Positions 18,196 through 26,577 of a stretch of DNA of 64,000 nt are shown here, piece after piece (within the stretch, counting starts at the first letter, position 1; each line of letters starts with the position of its first letter). Where the stretch lies: the NCBI GenBank assembly GCA_964352775.1, contig CAYGTK010000003.1, positions 1-64,000 on the forward strand. The letters are read 5' to 3'. The notes under the pieces were generated by a model. It did not search any database and had not been told where the DNA came from. It worked only from the letters and a program-made list of their open reading frames with translations. The stretch comes from CAYGTK01 sp964352775 (GTDB lineage Bacteria > Bacteroidota > Bacteroidia > Chitinophagales > CAIOSU01). Position numbers and translations under genes: made by a program.

Positions 18196-19610
18196 CAAAA
18201 TCTAAGTGTTGTGGTGAGTTTTGAGGAAATATTGAAGTCTAATATTTGCGTATCGGTGCTTTTCATTCCAATTTTTTCTGGTCGGAATATAAGCACGTAG
18301 TCTCCTGGTTGAAGGTCGAGGCGTAGTTTGTTCTCAATAGCTTTGTATTCCCAAATACGCTCGAGTACATTATTCTTTTTTACATAAACACTAGCAATAC
18401 CCTTCTGTATAGAAAGTATCGACAGAGTTCCAGCAGCGGGCACTCTAAGTGTGGTAGTATTATCTTGCTTTACGGGCACTTTTTTGAATATGGTAACTGG
18501 CCTTGTAAGCACCTCTACATCATAACTACCAACTAGGTACCGCTCTTCTCTATTTATATCTTGTACAAAGAGTGTATTCGCTTTATCTCGTTGTTTAACT
18601 ATACAAGGCGTGCTGAACTGGTACCTGCCGTTGTTTTGTGTTTCGAGCACTTTTAACTTACCCATAGGGCATTTGATAGGAATAACGTTATGTTCCCCTG
18701 GTATAAGCTCTACATTATCTCTTTTTACAGAAGGCACAGTGTGAACAACAATGTCATATCTCCCTTTAGGGTCAAGATATAGTGTGTCTGGTCGGTAGCT
18801 TTTGTTTAGTGTATGAATAAAGTTGTACAGTAATTTCCCTGAGTAATTATCATAAATGCTGATCTCTATTCCTGTTTGAGTGGGTTTATCCAATACATCA
18901 AGTAGATCTATTTGTGCGGTGGTTTTTCCTGTTGCTTTTTCTAGCACAAGGTCCAGTACTTCCTTGAATTCTATTGCACTAGCTACATTAAAGTAATCGC
19001 CAACACAATCGAAAAACTTACCCTCGTCAATGTTCAATCCAAGACCAATAATAAAAGGCTTTAAGCTTACGCGCTTATCTTGCAGCAACTTACCTGCCTC
19101 ACAAGGGTCGCCATCGCAAGTCTCTAAACCATNNNNNNNNNNATTTGTCGCTTTTGGATCTTTTGGAATATCTTGGGCTGCTAGTTTCAGAGAGTACGTA
19201 ATAGGTGTCCAACCTTGAGGCGTTAAGGTGGCAAGTTTGGTAGCTATCTGATTAGCATTCGCGTTGCCAAAAGGTATCTCTAGCTTACTATCAGTACAGT
19301 TTTTTTGTGTTCTAGGGCTTTGATGGCCAAATACCCTTATGGCTACCTCTATTTTTGGATTAGCTTTCTGAATACTATCTACTACATTACTTAATAGATT
19401 CCGAGCATGCTCAAACTTGGTTATACCCTTCCACTCTTCTTTCATGCTGCCACTACCATCAAGTAATATCAGCACGCGTACGGTTTCAGCATTGTATGCC
19501 TTACTGTAACTCTGCTGTGCTTGAGTAGATAAACTAAATAGTAATAGTGCCCCTAGCTGAAAAGCTAAGGTTGCGAGTGAAGAGTAACTACAACGTTTGA
19601 AATGTTGCAA
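18195..19610 (-). CDS. secreted VWA-domain protein, first of a pair (contains an N gap)
   Basis: A protein of about 471 residues with a signal peptide ending in STQAQ and a VWA domain at about 45-225 with MIDAS DGSGSM. It is a clear paralogue of the next gene: both share R.(F/Y)GHQS, an NC.D..LE pattern, (L/E)(T/S)CDGDPC and similar beta-rich C-terminal halves with the repeated ..DTL.LDP..(D/R)Y..V(V/T)HT pattern. Ten N at 19133-19142 fall exactly at the third MIDAS strand. The codon after the gap is NAT, compatible with the expected Asp. It follows the transketolase N-terminal gene by 18 bases. The pair may act together, for example as a heteromeric surface complex; that is inference. Confidence 0.8.
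   Translation of the reverse strand: MQHFKRCSYSSLATLAFQLGALLLFSLSTQAQQSYSKAYNAETVRVLILLDGSGSMKEEWKGITKFEHARNLLSNVVDSIQKANPKIEVAIRVFGHQSPRTQKNCTDSKLEIPFGNANANQIATKLATLTPQGWTPITYSLKLAAQDIPKDPKATNXXXXGLETCDGDPCEAGKLLQDKRVSLKPFIIGLGLNIDEGKFFDCVGDYFNVASAIEFKEVLDLVLEKATGKTTAQIDLLDVLDKPTQTGIEISIYDNYSGKLLYNFIHTLNKSYRPDTLYLDPKGRYDIVVHTVPSVKRDNVELIPGEHNVIPIKCPMGKLKVLETQNNGRYQFSTPCIVKQRDKANTLFVQDINREERYLVGSYDVEVLTRPVTIFKKVPVKQDNTTTLRVPAAGTLSILSIQKGIASVYVKKNNVLERIWEYKAIENKLRLDLQPGDYVLIFRPEKIGMKSTDTQILDFNISSKLTTTLRF
19133..19142. other. assembly gap (ten N)
   Basis: Ten N inside the VWA gene at 18195-19610. Alignment with the paralogue suggests about two more residues than the N run allows, so the true gap is probably near 16 bases. 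Confidence 0.99.
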
Positions 19611-19628
19611 AAGGGGGCATTTCGTTGA

Positions 19629-20474
19629 TCAATAGTCGCCCAAAGTTTCTTCCAGTTGCTCTAGCGCAGTAGCTAGCTGCTCATCATTAGGGGCTACACC
19701 ATGCCAACCATGGTCATCTTCCATAAAGTCTACCCCTTTACCCATAATGGTCTTCATTAAGATCATTATCGGTTTTCCCTGTCCGGTCCTTCTTTGTGCT
19801 TCGGCAATGGTATCCAATACATCTTGCATGTCGTTGCCGTTCATTACCAATACATCCCAGCCAAAAGCATGCCATTTAGCCTGCAAGTCGCCAAGATCCA
19901 TCACATCTTCTACGTTCCCATCTATCTGTTTATTGTTCCAGTCTACTGTAGAGATCAAATTATCTACCTTATTATGCGCTGCGAACATAGCCGCTTCCCA
20001 TATCTGCCCCTCTTGTAATTCTCCATCGCCATGCAGGGTATATACCAAGTGATCATCACCGTTCAGCTTTTTTGTCATTGCCGCGCCAATAGCTACAGAT
20101 AGGCCTTGTCCTAATGAACCACTTGCAATACGAATACCCGGCAACCCTTCATGAGTAGTAGGGTGACCTTGCAAACGGCTATTTATCAGTCGGAAGGAAG
20201 CCAATTCATCTACAGGAAAATATCCTGAACGTGCCAATACACTATACCAAACTGGCGAAATGTGACCATTACTTAAGAAAAAGAGGTCTTCTCCTTCTCC
20301 ATCCATATTAAAGTCAGTGTTGTGGCGAAGCACATTGAAATAGAGTGCTGTAAAGAATTCAGCGCAACCCATAGAGCCGCCGGGGTGACCACTTTTCGGG
20401 CCATTTACCATCCGCACGATGTCGCGCCTTACTTGTGAGGCAATTCGTTTCAATTCAGTAACATCGGTAACCAT
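19629..20474 (-). CDS. transketolase, N-terminal subunit (split type)
   Basis: A 281-residue protein equal to the thiamine-diphosphate-binding domain of transketolase. It has SGHPGGSMGCAEFFTALY near the start, then GSLGQGLSVAIGAAM and the diphosphate/Mg motif HGDGELQEGQIWEAAMFAAH with DWNNKQIDG, followed by KTIMGKGVDFMEDDHGWHG. It heads the operon tktN-vwa-vwa-tktC. A separate gene for the C-terminal half is found 2.8 kb downstream instead of immediately next to it. It transfers two-carbon ketol units in the pentose phosphate pathway. Confidence 0.93.
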   Translation of the reverse strand: MVTDVTELKRIASQVRRDIVRMVNGPKSGHPGGSMGCAEFFTALYFNVLRHNTDFNMDGEGEDLFFLSNGHISPVWYSVLARSGYFPVDELASFRLINSRLQGHPTTHEGLPGIRIASGSLGQGLSVAIGAAMTKKLNGDDHLVYTLHGDGELQEGQIWEAAMFAAHNKVDNLISTVDWNNKQIDGNVEDVMDLGDLQAKWHAFGWDVLVMNGNDMQDVLDTIAEAQRRTGQGKPIMILMKTIMGKGVDFMEDDHGWHGVAPNDEQLATALEQLEETLGDY

Positions 20475-20574
20475 GGCCAGTGTATTTTGGGTTGCTCCAA
20501 ATATAGCCTATCCCTAGCAGATCCTATGTTGATGAACAGGAGTAATTATGCTCATTTTATCCACCATTAACCTG

Positions 20575-22425
20575 CTACTTCTGTACAATGAGCTTGCCGC
20601 GACTTACTGCACCATCATTAGAGGTGATAGAATAGAAATATACACCATCGGATAATTCCGCTGTACCTATAACAGAACTAGCATTTACAGCGCTACCAAT
20701 AACTTGAGCACCACGAATATCAAACAACTGCAATGAAGCCGAGCCGACTAAACCTTTTATGCGAATACTTTGGTTGGCAGGGTTAGGGTAAATGGTGTAG
20801 TCGCTAGCCGTTATTGAAGCTACGCTTATAATAATCGAGTCTTCTTTTACCTTATTTTCTGCTGTATTGGTGATTATTGGGTCAAAGAAATCGAAGAATA
20901 TACCTGCTCGATTAGAGAATACCTGACCTTGCGGAACAGCATCTTTCAAATAAGTCCGGAAGACCACAAAACCATGACTTCCCGGTTCGTTCACGCTACT
21001 ATCTGGTAGTTGGATATTAGGAAATTGCCAGGTCATTACACTTCCACCCTCAATATTAAATTGATTGAAGTGGCTGGATGAAATAATGCGGATGCTATCT
21101 ATCTCGATCCACTCATTCAAGGTGTCCTTGATTGTTACGTTGAAAGCGGTATCATTCCCTACATTTTGAAACCGAATGCGGTAGGTCAATTCTTGCTCAG
21201 CCTCCACTTCATAAGTTTCGGGAAAGCAAGTTTTATCATTTGGGTCATAAGCACCGGTTACCACTTGGCAATCAACGTCCGTATCATAGTTACTCTGGTT
21301 TGTTCCACTAGTGGTAGTTACTGCCACATCTGTACAGAGCGTATCGCCCAATAACATTGGGTCTGGAGCTAAACTGTGAATTATTAGTATTCTACGCTGC
21401 TCGCCTGGATTAAGGTTGGAGTAATTAAATGTGAATTGCTGACCAGCTTGCGAAGCAGGCGCGGTAGATGCAGACTGAAATTGAAGGTCTGGTGCAGCAA
21501 GATAGCTGACTACACCACTTTCTACAGTGCTACCAGTGTTGGTATATGTTATCCAATGGTTGCTTGCAAAACCTGGCCTTGCAGGACCTGTAGTTAAGTC
21601 TACATCCACAGACGCTTTTGTGTTGTTCTTGGGTTCTAATCCAAAGTCATTGGCTAATGCGGTGGGGTTAGCAGGAGTAAGGCTGATATTAACGATGGTC
21701 CCTCCACCAGTAGTACTGCTGAAAAGCGGATTGTTCTTTAAATTCAGATTATAGTTGCCAAATGGCACATAGAAATAAGCCTCACCATTCACATCAGTAT
21801 AAACGCGATTATTTCCAGGGTTCAACCGTACTTCTTGACCGAACATCGGTGTTTCTGTTGGGTCGTACACACCATCGCCATCCGCATCAAAAAATACACG
21901 TGTTTGAATTACGCCCGATTGAACTGAAGATGCCACATTGGAACAAGTATCGCCAAAACTGATAACCTTTAATGTTATCGTATCATTCACTGGCAAACCT
22001 AATGTACCAGCTATATTGTAATACTCTCCAGAAATAGGGCTAAGGCCTCTTGCATATAATGTTATGAAAAACTGAACCGGATAGCCCCCCGCAGGTGAAT
22101 TAGTAATGCCAAAAGCATCTACACAACCTGCCTCTCCACCTTTAAAGGTGTTGCTTGCCTTGTTGGTTTGCCAAAATATACCATTCGGGAAATTGCCAAT
22201 ACTATCTACCGTTACCGAATCTACAATAATGTTACCCACTGCCTCAGGTGCTTTAAATTCTACCCTGGCTGTATAATTCACCCCTTGAACTATGCAGGGG
22301 AGTGAGTCAGGATCTGGATAAAAGCCTGGGTTAGCGTTTGCAAGGCCTGGGCTAGGCACGCACTGCGCGAATAGGTAAGGTGAAAGGGCAACAAAAACTA
22401 GTGTAAGTAAGGTTCTGATATTCAT
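20575..22425 (-). CDS. large T9SS cargo protein with repeat-type beta domains
   Basis: A protein of about 616 residues with a signal peptide (MNIRTLLTLVFVALSPYLFAQ); another ATG lies three codons upstream at 22434. Residues about 20-160 hold the same cysteine-containing module seen in the genes at 741 and 45903 (VDSVTVDSIGNFPNGI). A SdrD B-like segment follows (FDADGDGVYDPTETP...). A conserved-repeat/DUF11-like region (TYRIRFQNVGNDTAFNV, DTL) comes next, and a type A sorting domain (IYPNPANQSIRI...GVYFYSI) closes the protein. It is probably exported by T9SS to the cell surface. The TYRIRFQN(V/T)G(N/T)D(T/D)A pattern is common in Bacteroidota surface proteins; the specific role is unknown. Confidence 0.88.
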   Translation of the reverse strand: MNIRTLLTLVFVALSPYLFAQCVPSPGLANANPGFYPDPDSLPCIVQGVNYTARVEFKAPEAVGNIIVDSVTVDSIGNFPNGIFWQTNKASNTFKGGEAGCVDAFGITNSPAGGYPVQFFITLYARGLSPISGEYYNIAGTLGLPVNDTITLKVISFGDTCSNVASSVQSGVIQTRVFFDADGDGVYDPTETPMFGQEVRLNPGNNRVYTDVNGEAYFYVPFGNYNLNLKNNPLFSSTTGGGTIVNISLTPANPTALANDFGLEPKNNTKASVDVDLTTGPARPGFASNHWITYTNTGSTVESGVVSYLAAPDLQFQSASTAPASQAGQQFTFNYSNLNPGEQRRILIIHSLAPDPMLLGDTLCTDVAVTTTSGTNQSNYDTDVDCQVVTGAYDPNDKTCFPETYEVEAEQELTYRIRFQNVGNDTAFNVTIKDTLNEWIEIDSIRIISSSHFNQFNIEGGSVMTWQFPNIQLPDSSVNEPGSHGFVVFRTYLKDAVPQGQVFSNRAGIFFDFFDPIITNTAENKVKEDSIIISVASITASDYTIYPNPANQSIRIKGLVGSASLQLFDIRGAQVIGSAVNASSVIGTAELSDGVYFYSITSNDGAVSRGKLIVQK

Positions 22426-22561
22426 ATCTAGCATAAGTCTATTATTACTAAGATACTAATTTGAGAAAGATGCTACCACCTTAAGCGTTTACTTGACGGC
22501 CTTGAAATGTTAATTTTATGGAGCTGTATACTCTTGCTCTGATGATAGCGTTAAAGAAATT

Positions 22562-23206
22562 ATGACCCGCAAGCGCAAACTAATATTATTCCTTCTCATC
22601 TCATTTCTTACTGTTGTTACTTTCATTTATAAAGCAAATACCGCCGTTGATAAAATGGCTGAAAGCTGTTATTCTAATGTGTCAGCTATTCCTTCTAATA
22701 AAGTGGGTTTGGTGTTAGGTACATCAAAGAAAGTCAGTAATGGAACTAACAATGCCTTTTTTACTTATCGAATAAGGGCGGCAACAGAATTATACAAAGC
22801 GGGAAAGGTGAAATATTTCATTGTTAGTGGCGATAACGGCCATAGCAGTTATAATGAGCCCCGTGATATGCTTGAAGCTCTTGTTAAGGCAGGCATACCA
22901 AAGGCGAATGTTTTTATGGACTATGCTGGGTTTCGTACTTTAGATTCGGTAGTGCGCAGTAAAAAAGTGTTTGGCTGCAATGATGTTACCATTATATCCC
23001 AACCCTTTCATAATGAGCGAGCGCTGTATATTGCCAAGCACTATGGTATAAATGCTGTGGGGTTCAATGCGCAGGATGTACTTACCATGCGTGGAAAGAA
23101 AACCATACTAAGAGAATACTTAGCCCGAGTAAAAATGATGCTTGACCTCTATCTGCTTAATACCGGTCCAAAATATCTAGGTGAACCCATCGCTATACCT
23201 ACCTGA
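22562..23206 (+). CDS. SanA/YdcF-like DUF218 membrane protein
   Basis: A 214-residue protein with an N-terminal membrane anchor (residues 7-23) and a DUF218 fold. It has VGLVLGTSKKV, YRIRAATELYKAGKVKYFIVSGDN, an EPRDMLEALVKAGIP segment with FMDYAGFRTLDSVVRSKKVF, and VTIISQPFHNERALYIAKHYGI. These are the hallmarks of the SanA subgroup, implicated in envelope permeability (vancomycin exclusion at high temperature in E. coli). The reaction is not established. It is followed 17 bases downstream by a DUF1801 gene on the same strand. Confidence 0.88.
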   Translation: MTRKRKLILFLLISFLTVVTFIYKANTAVDKMAESCYSNVSAIPSNKVGLVLGTSKKVSNGTNNAFFTYRIRAATELYKAGKVKYFIVSGDNGHSSYNEPRDMLEALVKAGIPKANVFMDYAGFRTLDSVVRSKKVFGCNDVTIISQPFHNERALYIAKHYGINAVGFNAQDVLTMRGKKTILREYLARVKMMLDLYLLNTGPKYLGEPIAIPT

Positions 23207-23223
23207 TCATTATTTTAGTGGGT

Positions 23224-23598
23224 ATGAAACCACATAGTGCCGATGAGTATGAGTTTCAACTGCAAGGCGAACTCAAAGATATTGTAGCCGCCCTAAGGGG
23301 AATGGTAAAGCACTTACTTCCTGATGCAAAGGAAAGTATTAAGTGGAATATACCTTGTTACGATCTAGAGGGGCTGATCTGCTACATAAACGCACGGAAG
23401 AAACATGTTGAGTTAGGCTTGATGCGTGGCAAGGAGCTGAAGGATGAAGGAGGCATATTAGAAGGGCTAGATAAGAAACTGACCCGCCATATTTCCTTCA
23501 ATTCTCTTGATGACTTGGAAGCTAAAGAAGATGCCGTGGCAGAAATACTATTAGACGCTAAACAATTGAACTTAAAGGTGCCCAAACCGCGTAGATGA
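23224..23598 (+). CDS. DUF1801-family small protein
   Basis: A protein of about 124 residues with the DUF1801 pattern: LRGMVKHLLPDAKESIKWNIPCY near the N-terminus, then ICYINARKKHVELGLMRG and a C-terminal RHISFNSLDDLE segment. I choose the ATG at 23224; a GTG two codons upstream (23218) is possible. Proteins of this YdhG-like fold are small and cytoplasmic with no known reaction. It is probably co-transcribed with the SanA-like gene. Confidence 0.82.
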   Translation: MKPHSADEYEFQLQGELKDIVAALRGMVKHLLPDAKESIKWNIPCYDLEGLICYINARKKHVELGLMRGKELKDEGGILEGLDKKLTRHISFNSLDDLEAKEDAVAEILLDAKQLNLKVPKPRR

Positions 23599-23664
23599 GT
23601 TTTTGGAACAGAACCTATCTAGCTTACGTTCGTACAAACAATAAGACCTTCGTATATTAGAGCT

Positions 23665-23859
23665 ATGAATACTACTTGGATAAAAAAGTCGCTGTTAGTC
23701 CCTTTCTTGATAATAGCGGCACTTTCAGTTACCTCTTGCAATAAAAGCACTTGCCCTACCTTTGATAATAGTAAGCAAGACAAAGGTGGTGTGCCAAAGG
23801 CCAGCAAAACCAAGTCTGGTGTATACCCTAAGGATGTAGCTAAGCAAATGAAGAAGTAA
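23665..23859 (+). CDS. small lipoprotein
   Basis: A 64-residue protein with a lipoprotein signal (WIKKSLLVPFLIIAALSVTSC; lipid-modified Cys25). The mature part is short, hydrophilic and lysine-rich (PKASKTKSGVYPKD...KQMKK). A clean lipobox and its own stop make it a real gene despite its size. No function can be assigned. It converges with recG, leaving 9 bases between stops. Confidence 0.72.
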   Translation: MNTTWIKKSLLVPFLIIAALSVTSCNKSTCPTFDNSKQDKGGVPKASKTKSGVYPKDVAKQMKK

Positions 23860-23868
23860 GGCCTCTCC

Positions 23869-25971
23869 TTACGAGATCCTTCCCCAAGTTTCTTGCTCCT
23901 TTTTCCCTTTTAGTAGGTTTCGAAGCACTAAATGTTCTTCATTTTCCAGTCTTGGATCTTCCTTCAGTATTTCCTCTGCTACTCTTCTAGCCTCCTGCAA
24001 TATTTTATTGTCTTTCCCAATATCAGCCAATTTCAGGTCTAAAAGAACGCTTTGCTGGGTCCCTTCTAAGTCGCCTGGTCCACGTAGTTTCAGGTCTACT
24101 TCTGCTATCTCAAAGCCATCGTTGGTGGCGGTCATGGTCTTCATCCGTACACGGGCATCTTTGCTCAATTTCACATCGGTCATTAATACACAAAAAGACT
24201 GCTCTGCCCCACGACCTACTCTACCCCTTAGCTGATGCAATTGTGAGAGACCGAACCGTTCTGCGCTTTCAATTATCATCACGGAAGCATTTGGTACGTT
24301 AACGCCCACCTCAATAACCGTGGTGGCTACCATTATATGTGCTTTGCCTTCGGCGAATCGGCGCATTTCGTAGTCTTTATCTTCTGGCTTCATTTTCCCA
24401 TGTACTATGCACACTTCATATTCAGGCCTAGGAAATGCCCTGGAAATACTTTCGAAACCATCCATCAGGTCTTTGTAGTCTAACACCGATGACTCCTCTA
24501 TAAGCGGATAAACGATATATACCTGCCGCCCTTTAGCTATCTCTTCTCGCAACATGCCGAACACCGCCAGCCGAGCACTATCGTACTTGTGCAAAGTATT
24601 AATGGGCTTTCTACCAGGAGGTAACTCGTCAATTATCGATGTATCAAGATCGCCATAAACGGTCATGGCGAGGGTGCGTGGAATTGGGGTGGCGGTCATC
24701 ACTAATACATGCGGTGGTTGCACATTCTTGGCCCATAGTTTTGCGCGCTGGGCTACCCCAAAACGATGTTGCTCATCCACAACCACTAAGCCTAGATTCT
24801 GGAATTTTACTTTTGGCTCAATTAGGGCATGTGTACCTATCAGAATGTCGATCTCACCAGCTTCCAAAGCAGCAAATATTTGTCTTCTGGCAACCCCTTT
24901 TACAGAACCAGTTAGCAGGGCGATCTTTATACCCAAACCTTCAGTAGTTTCTGTTAGACTTTCTAGGTGTTGTTGGGCCAATATCTCCGTTGGCGCCATC
25001 AATGCCGCTTGAAAGCCATTATCAATCGCCATTAGCATACACATAAGCGCCACAATAGTCTTACCGCTACCAACATCACCTTGCAGCAGGCGGTTCATGT
25101 GTTTCCCGCTCTTGGTATCCATCCTTATTTCGCGCACCACTCTCTTTTGGGCTTCCGTCAATTCAAAAGGCAGATGCTTTTCAAAGAACAGCTTGAAGTA
25201 GCCATCTATCCGTGCAAAAGGATAGCCTTTGAATTTTTGCTGACGCGTTGTTCTTTTAGAAAGTAAGCGCATTTGAAGACTGAACAATTCTTCAAATTTC
25301 AATCGCTTAGTAGCTTGCTGTAATTGTGTCTCGCTTTGCGGCTCATGCAAACCTACCACAGCATCGAACTTGCTCGGGAATTTGTAACGGCTCAAAAAGT
25401 GTTCGGGCAAAGTTTCTGGCATATCTTGCCGTGTTAGGGTCTGTAGGTTGGTTTTGATGATCTTTACCAGACCCTTACTGTCCAGCCCTTTTATTTTCAA
25501 TTTTTCAGTAGTGGGATATACCCCCATAAAGCCTGATCCGCTTACCAATTTAGCATTGGAAGCCACTTCCATTTCTGGGTGAACTAGATTTATAATGCCG
25601 TTGAATTCTGACGGCTTGGCAAATACGATGTATTCTACATTGGGTTGCACATACTTTTTTATCCAATTGATACCGCGAAACCAAACCAAGTCGACTTTGC
25701 CATGTGCATCGCGAAAGGTGGCCACCAATCGCTTACCACGACTCTGACCTATTTCACGCAGATTAGTAACAGTACCTTTTAGCTGAATGAAGCTGCTGGT
25801 ATTGCTCACATCCAAAGTGGTGTGGATCTTCGACCGATCAACATACCGAAATGGGTAGTGCCTAAAGAGGTCGCCTAGGGTATAAATACCCAGCTCTTTC
25901 TTGAGCAGGTCAGCACGTTGTGGACCAACTCCTTTGGCGAATTCAATAGACTTATCGAGAGTGGAGGGCAA
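23869..25971 (-). CDS. recG: ATP-dependent DNA helicase RecG
   Basis: A 700-residue branched-DNA helicase. An N-terminal wedge/OB domain (about 30-180) is followed by helicase motor domains. Motif I is GDVGSGKT, motif II is DEQH, TATPIPRT is motif III and the C-terminal motif VI region is QLRGRVGRG. Its role is fork reversal and rescue and Holliday-junction processing. It is the last gene of the run mutY-ssb-gldE-gldD-recG and starts 3 bases after gldD. Confidence 0.97.
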   Translation of the reverse strand: MPSTLDKSIEFAKGVGPQRADLLKKELGIYTLGDLFRHYPFRYVDRSKIHTTLDVSNTSSFIQLKGTVTNLREIGQSRGKRLVATFRDAHGKVDLVWFRGINWIKKYVQPNVEYIVFAKPSEFNGIINLVHPEMEVASNAKLVSGSGFMGVYPTTEKLKIKGLDSKGLVKIIKTNLQTLTRQDMPETLPEHFLSRYKFPSKFDAVVGLHEPQSETQLQQATKRLKFEELFSLQMRLLSKRTTRQQKFKGYPFARIDGYFKLFFEKHLPFELTEAQKRVVREIRMDTKSGKHMNRLLQGDVGSGKTIVALMCMLMAIDNGFQAALMAPTEILAQQHLESLTETTEGLGIKIALLTGSVKGVARRQIFAALEAGEIDILIGTHALIEPKVKFQNLGLVVVDEQHRFGVAQRAKLWAKNVQPPHVLVMTATPIPRTLAMTVYGDLDTSIIDELPPGRKPINTLHKYDSARLAVFGMLREEIAKGRQVYIVYPLIEESSVLDYKDLMDGFESISRAFPRPEYEVCIVHGKMKPEDKDYEMRRFAEGKAHIMVATTVIEVGVNVPNASVMIIESAERFGLSQLHQLRGRVGRGAEQSFCVLMTDVKLSKDARVRMKTMTATNDGFEIAEVDLKLRGPGDLEGTQQSVLLDLKLADIGKDNKILQEARRVAEEILKEDPRLENEEHLVLRNLLKGKKEQETWGRIS

Positions 25972-25974
25972 TTA

Positions 25975-26577
25975 CTATCCGTTTTTTTCCTTCCAGGCAA
26001 AGGTGTTTATCAGGTGCAATATATCTTCTTTTACGAAATCGAGCACGGGTTGAATGGAATCGATATTGGGTGGAGTATCAAAATATAATGCTCCGCGAAG
26101 ATAGTGTGTAGCTGTATCAGTGATGAAAAACTGCACATTGGTAGCAGCATTACCGCCCACCTCGTAAAGAACACCCTGTACATTAGGTGAAGGGTTTAAG
26201 GTACTTTCATCAATATAGTCAGCCTTACGTGTATGTTTAAAGGTCATTTTATGGGCATCCTCTATCATACGCACTAGCTCCTCCTTTCCGCCAACAGGTT
26301 TGTAGCTACAATAGATTTTTCCTTTCAGACTTGGGAACTCAATATTCATCCAGCATTCTGCGCCATCCACATCTACCTTTGAGCTGGGCTGATAGTTAAT
26401 CTTTGCATAAGTAGGCACTTCAAAAGTAAAAGGACAGTCTTTGCTTTCATAGGCAGCATATCCTTTTTCAGGCAGGTTGATACGGAAATATCCTTTTGGT
26501 TTAGGTGAATAAACTTCTTCACAGGATGCGAAAAGAAAAAGCACTAAGGCAAGTAATAGTATGTGGCTATTTTTCAT
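25975..26577 (-). CDS. gldD: gliding-motility lipoprotein GldD
   Basis: A 200-residue lipoprotein with a lipobox ending at Cys19 (LFLFASC). The mature protein starts with YSPKPKGYFRINLPEK, a hallmark of GldD, and contains ECWMNIEFPSLKGKIYCSY. GldD is required for gliding in F. johnsoniae and is associated with the inner-membrane/periplasmic GldE and the T9SS core. It overlaps gldE by 11 bases, preserving the usual gldE-gldD order. Confidence 0.93.
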   Translation of the reverse strand: MKNSHILLLALVLFLFASCEEVYSPKPKGYFRINLPEKGYAAYESKDCPFTFEVPTYAKINYQPSSKVDVDGAECWMNIEFPSLKGKIYCSYKPVGGKEELVRMIEDAHKMTFKHTRKADYIDESTLNPSPNVQGVLYEVGGNAATNVQFFITDTATHYLRGALYFDTPPNIDSIQPVLDFVKEDILHLINTFAWKEKNG

